A stretch of DNA of 64,000 bases from positions 1-64,000 of the forward strand of contig JALJCO010001329.1 of the NCBI GenBank assembly GCA_023101725.1. Reading direction: 5' to 3'. The notes beneath the pieces were generated by a model. The model saw only the letters and a list, made by a program, of their open reading frames with translations. It was not told where the DNA came from and searched no databases. The translations under genes and the position numbers were made by a program. Shown one piece after another: positions 55,554-64,000 of the stretch. This stretch comes from Atherinomorus stipes. Its lineage: Eukaryota > Chordata > Actinopteri > Atheriniformes > Atherinidae. Position 1 is the first letter of the stretch. The number at the start of each line of letters is the position of its first letter.

Positions 55554-57434
55554 TGACAGCCCATCTCACAGTGACTGGAATCCACCTGCTATGGAGGTGA
55601 TAGCAATGGAGAAAATTACATTTAGATTAGATGATGATGAGTCAGAGTATTTTGAAATATGTGATCCATTATATGATTTTATTTTGTATATAAAATGAAG
55701 TTAGATTTAACTATTTTTCCCTTTTAAATGAAAGAATGATATTAAATGATCTAAAAATGTAGAATAAATGCATAATGCCAGAATAAAATATGAAGATCGT
55801 AACCAAAGTGATAAAGCATGATAAGATCGAAGAGTTATTGCATTTTTTTTTGTCTTTGTTGAACATTTTTTGTTTGTTTTTTGTGAACTTATAGCTGATG
55901 GTTTTAGTTCTGTGCTGTAACTGTATGTCCTCTATTGTTTTGTAAATTTCTCCATCTAAATGTTGCAAAGATGGATTGGGTGGGGGTCATTGTATCTGTA
56001 TCACATTTCTAATAAAGGAACAACAAAATTAAAAAAATGGTAAAAAGATGGAATGTTTCTATGGAACAGCACCGGCCCTAAAACTGCATGAGCATGGATT
56101 AGGATTGGGTAGATGTACATTTTCAGTCGATATTTGTCAGTCCAACAAATAACGGTGGGTGATTTATTCCAGCAGGTGATGCTCACTGACTGCAAGGGAT
56201 TTTGCACTGTTCTATTTTTAGTTTTCAGACGTTCTGGATCAGATAATGTGGAAGTATTTTGTGAAAGGTGGTATACAGAGATGGATCATTGCAGCAGTTT
56301 AGAACATATGAACTCTTGAAGGAATAAATGTCCACATCATCTTGAAGAGATGCACTGAAACCCAAACAGCTCATCACAGAGGAACCATGAGGCTAAAACA
56401 GTGAGTATTTAAAAGTTACAGCGAGGTGGATCACATTGTTCTCCTGTTGCAGAAACGGTGTGGGGAGTTTTATTTACAAAGCCATGCACCGGTCCTGCAA
56501 CAGCAAAACAGACGTGATCCACCTCACTGTGACTTTTAAGTAGTAGCTGTTTTAGGGGCCACAGTGAGGTCACATCACTCACGCACCTTTATCAGTGCAA
56601 ACACTCCATATCAGTCAAACGGAGGTCCTCCTGGCAACCTGAGGTCACACACAGTCTCATGATCCTGGTATCTGGGGGCGGTGCTGCCATGGAAACCAGC
56701 ATGTGTTGGTCAGCCAGCAGGTTCAGTTGTTTGTCTCCTGATCTTTTAGTTTGTGTAGGAAAGATGTGACAGTGAGGATGTAAAACTCTACGCTGATGAT
56801 GCTGTTGTTTACACACATGAACAAACAGCAGAGCAGAGCTGTTGTTTGGAGATAAACACAAACATCCGGAGGTTGATGAGTCAGATGAGTGTGTTGAGCA
56901 GCAGATATGAATCTGTTCTCTGTGGTTATTAGTAGAGAAAAAAGTGCTGGCAGCCAATCAGACTTGCTCTCCTGCAGCTGTGTGGCTTACTGCTCTGCAG
57001 CCTCCACACCGTTAGCTGTGGCTTTCACTTTAATAACACAAGCACAGTTACAAGCATCGACTGCTGAGAATCATTCCAGGAAACATCTGTGTTCTTCATC
57101 TGTGAGAGAAACAGCTCAAATCCTCAACTCAGAGCTGAGAAATGAACTTTGATGGAAGAAAAGGAGAGATGAGAAAGCTCCTGATCAACATTTGTTGCTG
57201 ACCATGAATAATAAATCATTTAAAGTTCATCTTCTGAGAAACTTGTGCTCTTTCAGCCAACTTTACTACAAGGAAAGAATCATGATGTGATTTTATATTG
57301 CAGAAGAAACAATTTGCATTTTGTTCTCCAAAAGCTGTTTATTCCAGAAAAACTGTCATAAAAGCAGAAAACTGGAGGAAAATTTGAAAGTGTAAAAGAC
57401 AGAAAGCAGATATAAAATAAACTATCAAGATCAA
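55554..57434. other. Interval between the pseudo-C and C3
   Basis: No gene. 55640-57190 matches 36290-36900 downstream of C1 in the same orientation, with extra sequence at about 55960-56760. 57190-57434 matches 38755-39045. The second pair therefore shows the arrangement before the 1.8-kb insertion of the first pair. Confidence 0.55.
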
Positions 57435-57880
57435 AGTGTCCTTCAGAATTTACATCATGACAGCAAATCTAAATGTGAATATATGGATGTAAATTCTGAA
57501 ATAAGTTTAAAAAGAGAATAAGAAATAAAAAAACAAAAAAAAAGGAGGAAAGTTGTTTATGTACATTAAACAGTAATGGTCCCAAGATTGAACCTTGAGG
57601 TACACCCAGATTATTTTCACATGATGCAGGTGTTACATTTTGTACTCTTACACATTGTTGTCTCTGTGTCAGATGTAATTCCTTCCATTGCATAGTGATG
57701 ACAGATTAAAAGATGACAATTTATTCAAAACAATCTGGTGATTGACAGTGTTGAAAGCTTTCTTTGAATTAAAAAAAATACTGCCCTGATTACACCAACT
57801 TAACAACCTCATGTTTGATTTGTTCTAAAAAATCACATGTGGCTGTTTCAGTTGAATAACTAACGTTGGTGAATCCTGAT
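57435..57880 (-). pseudogene. LINE reverse transcriptase fragment downstream of C3
   Basis: Minus-strand copy with QWKELHLTQRQQCVRVQNV and GVPQGSILGPLLFNV, and frame breaks. Same fragment as after C1 and C2. Confidence 0.8.
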
Positions 57881-57942
57881 GAAAGTGATGAATGAGATGA
57901 AGTGATGAGATGTGATGGAGAGAAAAGGCCAGCAGAAAACAG

Positions 57943-58244
57943 TCAGTCAGCATGTGTGCAGTTGGTGGACGCTCCCTTGTTTCTGAGGATCATCAGCAGA
58001 GAGAGTCCACAGCAGTACACCAGACTCTTCACTATCAGCACTGTGGACAGCAGCAAGACCAGCTTCACCCTCAGCTCAGACTGGAAGGATGCTGACAGAC
58101 AGACAGACGGACAGACAGGAGGGAGAACAGGAGCAGCGGTTGCAGGTGGAGCAGATGCTGGAACGATTTCTTCCTGCAGACGTGTAGGAGTTGTTGCATG
58201 AACTGGTGGAGGAGATGCTGGTGGTGGTGGAGCAGCAGGAAGCT
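57943..58244 (-). CDS. C3 exon 2: long Pro-rich connecting peptide, membrane segment and tail
   Basis: Encodes 100 residues, against 52 in C1. The start ELPAAPPPPASPPPVH is followed by a Pro/Ala-rich hinge and PPVCPSVCLSASFQSE. Then come the membrane segment LVLLLSTVLIVKSLVYCC and tail RNKGASTNCTHAD. The two hinge Cys come from a TCTG tetranucleotide run (58093-58119) that C2 lacks. They are candidates for the interchain disulfide. The frame is open and joins C3 exon 1 correctly. Confidence 0.85.
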
Positions 58245-58367
58245 CTGGAAGAGAAAATGTTTGGAGTTGCAGTGAGAAATGTCCGTCCTCTGCTCCTCTG
58301 CTGTCTTTGACAGCGTCTCCACATGAAGCTGAATCACTGCTGAACACAGTCAGCAAGCCTTCATTAC

Positions 58368-58664
58368 CTTGTTGTGTTCGGGCCTCCTCTGTTCCCCCCT
58401 CATGCTGGACGGTGCAGATGTATTTATATCTGCTGAGAGCTTCATCATCAACCACTCTGATGGAGGCGGATTGTGTCGACCCTCTGAACTCTCCCTCAGC
58501 AGGAGGCAACGTCCTCAGAGAGCCGTCCTCCTTCTGTCTCTTCCAGGAGAACTGGACCACAGGAGGAGACATGGCTGAGGCCAGACACAGCAGGGAGCTC
58601 TTCCCCTCCTGCTGGACTTTGGATTCAATGGTGCACAATGTCACCTCGGGCTTCACCAGCGCAT
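58368..58664 (-). CDS. C3 exon 1: TCR gamma-type constant domain, intact
   Basis: 297 nt. With the base carried from J3 it reads DALVKPEVTLCTIESK, then SSLLCLAS, VQFSWKRQ, SASIRVVDDEALSRY and YICTVQHEGG. All three core residues (Cys, Trp, Cys) are kept. The acceptor is ACTCCAG and the donor CAAG|GTAATG. With exon 2, C3 totals 199 residues. C3 with J3 is the only J-C pair in the window with no visible defect. Its V partner is not in this window or is V2 by inversion. Confidence 0.86.
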
Positions 58665-59982
58665 CTGGAGTTTGACAGCACAGATCAATACAGCACAAAG
58701 TTCACTACAAACACTGGATTCACCTTCATATCAAACACACTCGTCACCTCATGGCAGCAGGTGGACCACGTCAGCATCTTTATGAAGTCTCATTAAATTA
58801 TTTCACTTCTTTCATTCTTTATTGCTGATATCTAAATGAACCCTTTCATGCATCAAATTTTAAACAACAGTGCTTCATGTTTTCACAAACAATATTTTAC
58901 TTCTACAGATGTTTACAGTCATCCTTTATTTTTTCATCACATTTGACTTTTTACTGGATTTTTATTTCTGTTCCACAAAAATATTCATATAATATTTATT
59001 ACATGTTTCATTTTTCTGTTTATTACTGAGCAAAAGTTGGTAATTAAACATATGAATGTAGAAATATCCCGTCCTCAGCCATGAATATACTAGAAAACAG
59101 CTTTTAAATAGACGTCTACTGTAGTGGCCGCTATGCACGAAGGGTTAAAATATAATTCAACTTTATTTATTACGTATAAATTCCTTAAAGACCAAATAAG
59201 ACAATACAATAAAATTCATTTTCATCTTCTAGTTTTTACCAGCAGGTTGTCTAATGTGTTAGAAAATGAGGAAGAAGTTTTAGTTGATGTGTTTAATTGA
59301 TTTATTTTACCAATGAAAATCACAAACAACTAAATTATTCATCTTTAATGTGATGAATTGTAAATTAAACAAGATTTTGAAAGGGAACATTTCTCTATGT
59401 TTTATGTTTATGACTAAATGTTTAATTTGTCTGCTTTGGTGATTTTATTTTTTATCTACAACATGAATTTAAAGCTCATGTAAAATGAAACTTTATCACA
59501 TCTTGAATATTTTGCAAATTTGCACATAAATTTATTGACATATATTTTTTTAATTCCCTTTCGTCTTACTTTTTATTTTATTTTTGGAATACATTTTTGT
59601 TAATCTTATAATCATTTAACCCTTTACTTTTAAAAACACAAACTTCAATTAATGTAAATTTCTTATTTTTGAGAAAAAAACCTATTTTTTTCCCAAAGAT
59701 CCAAAAACCATCGATGTCAGAGAATTACTGAGAAGATGAAAAAGTAAATATTGTATCATGACTAATATTTGCAGAAATAAAGAATCAGTTTAGTTGTTCA
59801 GTGAGATTTAAACATGTTTTCAGAAATTATTGAGCTTTTCTTCTGTAACAACGGCTGCATGATGAATTCTCTACTAATGATGAAAAACTAACATGTAAAG
59901 CCTGAAGCAGCAGAAACTGACTTTAAACACATTTGAACTTCTACAAGAAAACAAGTGAAGGAAAAGAAATGTTTGTTCTTAC
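58665..59982. other. J3-C3 intron
   Basis: 1.3 kb, AT-rich, collinear with the J2-C2 intron without the 666-bp insertion. No gene. Confidence 0.6.
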
Positions 59983-60048
59983 CTGTTACATACAGTTTAG
60001 TCCCAGAACCAAAGATGAGGGAGTAGTAGCTCCTACCATCTGCCCCGA
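59983..60048 (-). CDS. J3 segment, canonical
   Basis: 66-nt joining segment: GADGRSYYSLIFGSGTKLYVT with an intact FGSG motif, then a CAG|GTAAGA donor one base into a codon, matching C3. Confidence 0.88.
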
Positions 60049-60076
60049 CACAGTGAGAAAGACTGCTACAAAAACC
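60049..60076 (-). promoter_or_regulatory. J3 recombination signal sequence (12-bp spacer)
   Basis: On the plus strand: CACAGTG (60049-60055), 12 bp, ACAAAAACC (60068-60076). Consensus. Confidence 0.92.
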
Positions 60077-60949
60077 CATCTGGTGAATGTGTCAGCTGAG
60101 GTGAAGGAGTCCAGATGATGAAGCAGGATCATATTTCAGCTCCATGATGTGTTTCTCTAATGTTCATATCAACATGACTATCTCTTCTTCTCTTTTCTTT
60201 TAGCCACACTAGCAGCATGGCTCTGATGTTAATGTCAGTCTGTTGGTCAGTCCACCACTTTAGTCCACATGGACTGGATCTGGACTAAAGGATGGAGGGA
60301 TGGACTGACATGAAACTTCCTCCAGAGGATTGTGTAGAATAGCTGATAGAAACCAGCTTATTGATCATTATGAAACAGATATTACTGCCAGTCATCAGGA
60401 AACATTCTACTGAACTTTACATGGTTTTATGAATGAGTTTCATCTTTAACATGAAATTAAAGTCAGATCTTTTCTGGTGGAGGAAAAGCCCAAAACCTGC
60501 AGCTGGTCCAACACTGGAGATACTGGTGGTCCAGTAACAAGAATGATGTCATGCTTTCTGGTTTTTGGTTTAAGTTGTTGGATTTCTGTTCTAGTCTGTT
60601 TCTTAGTTTCTGCTCTTGGTTGTCTTCAGTCTGTTTGTCTTGTTTCCTGTTTTATTTTGTAGAGTTCATCCTCTTGTTGATTCTGTTTTCTTTACTTCCT
60701 GTTCTCTACACACCCGGGGCCTCATTTATAAAACTGGCGTACATACAAAATCTGGTGTATGGAAAATATAGTCAACTTTTGGGATTTATAAAAACCAAAC
60801 TTGATGGGAAAATGTCCCTAAATGTACGGCAGCTCTGACTCTGGCATACGCCTCAAATCTGGAGAAATGTGAAACTCTGACACCATCAGAAGGAGAATAA
60901 AAGCAAAGAAATGATGTGAAATGGGACATTTATGCACACTACAAACTGC
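60077..60949. other. J3 5' flank
   Basis: Shares sequence with 30180-30750 (inverted) and, for 60077-60365, with the J2 flank. The GGGGCCTCATTTATAAA word near 60716 belongs to a common fish repeat. No V segment or gene. Confidence 0.5.
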
Positions 60950-61112
60950 TGGGTTAAAAATAACCCAATTTGAGTTATTTTACAACCCAACTGCTGCGCC
61001 AGTATACTGTAGCACCAACCCATCAGTCGTTAATTTGACCCAACAAAATGGGTTGTGCATCTTAACCCAACTAGATGGGTTACACATTTAACTCAAGTGC
61101 TGGGTCAAATTA
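60950..61112. mobile_element. MITE with TGCTGGGTTAAAAATAACCC ends
   Basis: Starts CTGCTGGGTTAAAAATAACCC and ends GGGTTACACATTTAACTCAAGTGCTGGGTC; inner AACCCAACT words are inverted against each other. Non-coding. Confidence 0.55.
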
Positions 61113-61229
61113 ATTAACATGTTCAAATCAAATCAAATCAAATTTTATTTATAAAAAACTTTTCAAACAAGAAGTAACACAAAGTGCTTTACATAAAAAC
61201 AATGTTATGTTAAAAACATAGGTCCATTG

Positions 61230-62508
61230 TAGGGGTGTCCCCGACTAAGAATTTTCATAGTCGAACCTGATTCGTCAGATCATGTCATCCGTCGACGAAT
61301 AGTCGAATCATGTTTTGTTTAGGCTATAAAACATGTCTGCTTGTTTAAAACCATTAAAATATTTAACAAAAAGAAAATGTGAAGGTATGTTGGTGTAAAA
61401 CAGTTCATTGATTAGATTTTTATTTTTCAGTTAACACTGCAGGCATAAACCTAATATTTTTCTTTCCTTTTTTTTTGCTTAACAATTTAAAGTCGGGAAA
61501 GAGAATTAAAACGGCGGCGCACGGTCCAAATGTCAAACATATTAAGCGGAATTCCAAAAGAATAACCTTCACTGAATAAGTAAATTACACAATAACAAAA
61601 ATAGGCTCATAACGAAATACAAAGTTATATCCAAGTAAACGGAAAGTAAAAGTTAGAAAGTGTGCAGTAAAATGGCGATGAGCTGGAGGTGCGCTCCTCG
61701 CTTCGTTAACAATAAAGTCGACGGGAGAATCTCCTCTGGATGGAGGTGGAGGTGGGGGGATGATCCGAACATCACAGTCATGATTATTCCACAACTTGCT
61801 GGATGGTTCAGCATCTTCTCCTGGTCTCTCCCGTTCACGGGGAACGGCTCCACATGTGCGCTCAACAGCTGACGCAGCGAGACGGCGGTCCAGTTCAGGA
61901 CAAAGATAAAAGCGCTGCTCAGGGAGTCTGATATCAGCCGCAGGCTTCACGATTCAGGAAATTATGGTTCTTAAAAACGCGTTCTTTCGTGATACAATCT
62001 GAATAATCCTCCAGCAGCACCAGCGCATCCATCTGGAGCTTTACGCATTACGCACAGGAGCAGACGCGATGTTCATGTCTGTCAGACTGTTTCCACCTTC
62101 ACAGACTGATGCTATAAATCAGTGGAAGAAACTACAATGATGATGTGACAGGTGAGTGTCCTTCATCATGTCTCTGGCTACTTGGTCATGGAGACATCTC
62201 TGGCTGAATGGTCAGCGCGCGCGACTCACCGGCAGACTGCTGTTTAAACCCGCCTGCCCGGCGCAGCTTGCTTTATGCCACACTTATAATAACAGAATTA
62301 TTCGGCTGCTAACAGTACTATGACATGAATTATTAAAAGAACAAATTAATACTCTGTAAAAAGCAAACGTTCAACCTCCTCCTACTGCAGAATGGTCTGA
62401 TCTTTGCTTGGTAACCACATGTTGCGACTATTCGACTTAGAGACTCACAGTCGAAGCACAGTCCTGGAAACGAATCGTCGAATCGTCGACTATTTGGGGA
62501 CACCCCTA
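61230..62508. mobile_element. Non-autonomous hAT element with exact 8-bp target duplication
   Basis: Starts TAGGGGTGTCCCCGACTA and ends with inverted TATTTGGGGACACCCCTA; GTCCATTG flanks both sides (61222-61229, 62509-62516). It is 1279 bp. The middle is GC-rich, with a 121-codon minus-strand ORF (61585-61950) and no hAT transposase. The ORF has a Pro-run (IIPPPPPPSRGD) and no family I recognise, so I do not call it a gene. Confidence 0.85.
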
Positions 62509-62516
62509 GTCCATTG

Positions 62517-63215
62517 TAAAAACTTAAAGTTGTACTTCCATGGTCATTTCATTAATATTTCTGTGTTCTCCATTATTATTGAATGCATTCTGCATCGTTT
62601 CTGTTTAAAAAAACCTTCTGGTATCTTTGTATCCAGCTGTATTTGTATACTAGAAGAGAAGCTTGTGGTCCAACGGCAGCTTTTCTGGGTCCTTCTCATG
62701 AATTTCCGTCTGATTGGCTGCCTCCCATCAGTGTATGAAGGAAGCTCCGCCCTCCGCTCTTATTTGGTTACAGACAGGAAATAGAGCCGACAAACAAGTT
62801 TGTTCCGCCATGCTAACAAACAGTTAGCTAATTAGCCTCCAACTCCGAAGCTGCAGTCGTGCTGTCTTCACTTCTAGTGTGTAGTGGAGGGTTACCTGCC
62901 TTCCAATGGACAGATAGAAACCCCACGTGGGATACGCTATTTGCAATGTGACGTAGAAGTGCAAGGCTGTTCCCGATTCGCTCTTTTCTTCGTATTGTTT
63001 CTCTGATGAGAAAGAACAGCCGACTGGGGGGAACGCAACGCTAGCAAGTCAGCATGTGTAAGTAAACAAGGGGAAACCCTCCGTATTTCAGAAGGAGCAA
63101 GTTAAACGGGTTTTCAGTGGAAGGAGGCCTTTAAAATAAACCAAGACCCACACACAGGAAAAGAAAAAAAAAAGCACATCTGATCATAAAAAATGTCTTA
63201 CTTGCATCCATTCAT
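62517..63215. other. Interval after the hAT element
   Basis: No gene is recognised; the sequence includes AATTAGCTAACTGTTTG-like words common in fish repeats. Confidence 0.4.
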
Positions 63216-63241
63216 GCACACACACACACACACACACACAC
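63216..63241. repeat. (CA)n microsatellite
   Basis: About 13 CA units. Confidence 0.85.
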
Positions 63242-63454
63242 CCAAAACATTCAGGCACCCCTTCCACCCACCAACCATCCACAACCCCCATCCTATCCAA
63301 AATGGAGCTTCTGTTCTTTTTCTCTAAATAAATACTAAATAGATCTACTCTAGCTTGACTCTGCTGTGAGGAAAACGGCATCTTGGGGATCCATTCACAC
63401 CGGGAGCCAGCCCCCCATGACCAGAGACATCGCCACCGCTGGAGATCACCAAGA

Positions 63455-64000
63455 TCATAGCAGACCAGGGTCCCCCCCACAGCCATATGGCTGCAGTGAG
63501 AGACCCTCAGCCACCTGGAAAAGGACGATCACCACGGTAACGCCCCTGCTAGAAAAATTGGGCACAAAGCATCTGTATTCGCCTGCTAGTCCCAAGAAAG
63601 CTCGTACCTGTCTGATAGTGGTGGGTGTGTGCCAGTCCAGGATAGCTGTGATCTTATCGGGGTCAGGTTTCACACCCTTCTGATCTACTACATGACCCAA
63701 ATATTTCACCTCAGGCTGCAGAAGCTTCCACTTATCTGGGTGCAGTTTCGGTCCATGCTGCCACAGTCTTTAAACACCTCATCCTCATGCTGCAGATGAG
63801 AGAAGAAATCAGGTGAGTAAATGATAAAATCTTCCAAATATACCAACAAAAATTCACTCAGGGGCCCACTTAGGCATTGGAGCATGAGCCGCTGAAAAGT
63901 AGCTGGAGCATTACATCATCCAAAATGCATACGATCAAACTGATACAGCCGTAGTGAAAGCAGTTTCCTCTCTGTCCTGTGGATCAATTCTAACCTGCCA
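63455..64000 (-). pseudogene. Decayed Ty3/gypsy reverse transcriptase, cut by the window end
   Basis: Minus strand. From 64000 down it reads WQVRIDPQDREETAFTT, then a frame change, LYQFDRMHFG stop CNAPATFQRLM, and LLVYLEDFIIYS. YLED replaces the usual YLDD catalytic motif. [16 protein letters not shown] and [14 protein letters not shown] end the readable part. Stops and frameshifts show it is dead. It belongs to a different gypsy lineage from the copy at 43976-46150. Confidence 0.75.

Noticed and set aside
33968..58664. C exons as immunoglobulin light-chain genes
   Set aside because: The second exon encodes a membrane segment with Lys (KSLVY) and a short tail, which light chains do not have. 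TCR gamma fits better; TCR beta is less likely.
61585..61950. 121-codon minus-strand ORF as a gene
   Set aside because: It lies wholly within a non-autonomous hAT element, has a low-complexity Pro-run and no recognised family.

Overview
The window is from a vertebrate nuclear genome, almost certainly a ray-finned (percomorph-type) fish. Genes are split by GT/AG introns. C2H2 zinc-finger proteins carry a fish-type N-terminal domain (SSVHHLREFISARL...). There are antigen-receptor segments with recombination signal sequences. The rest is dense with Tc1/mariner, hAT, LINE, Ty3/gypsy and retroviral relics. No bacterial features are present.

Region 1 (about 1-22 kb) holds four two-exon C2H2 zinc-finger genes, here ZNF-A and ZNF-B (+ strand) and ZNF-C and ZNF-D (- strand). 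Each has an exon of 171-172 nt for the N-terminal helical domain, then a large exon with an acidic linker and 4 to 7 fingers. A shared promoter-like block with a GCGGAAGTAA (ETS-type) core lies about 90-115 bp upstream of the start. B, C and D are recent duplicates. ZNF-D carries two opposite one-base shifts, one in each exon, which keep the gene open but rewrite about 43 residues from acidic to basic. The introns hold Tc1 transposase relics and nested hAT-type elements with intact 8-bp target duplications.

Region 2 (about 22-61 kb) is an antigen-receptor locus that I read as T-cell receptor gamma (TRG). V segments end in RSS with 22-bp spacers and J segments begin with 12-bp-spacer RSS. The C exons end in a transmembrane segment containing KSLVY, as in TCR gamma. 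The layout is V1-J1-C1 (+), then C2-J2-V2 (-), then a pseudo-C (+), then C3-J3 (-). This is two tail-to-tail pairs, and shared flanking sequence shows that one pair was copied from the other. Several pieces look defective: J1 has Cys for Phe in FGxG, C2 is frameshifted, and the pseudo-C has a stop and a truncated end. C3 and J3 look intact. The connecting peptide differs strongly between C copies.

Inserted in or around these cassettes are a 3.9-kb endogenous retrovirus between V1 and J1, a truncated Ty3/gypsy element and a 116-codon membrane-protein ORF inside a retroposon-like unit between J2 and V2. A minisatellite of perfect CACGTG palindromes, split by a solo LTR, lies between V2 and the pseudo-C.

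Region 3 (61-64 kb) holds a non-autonomous hAT element with an exact 8-bp duplication, and a decayed gypsy reverse transcriptase that runs off the end of the window.
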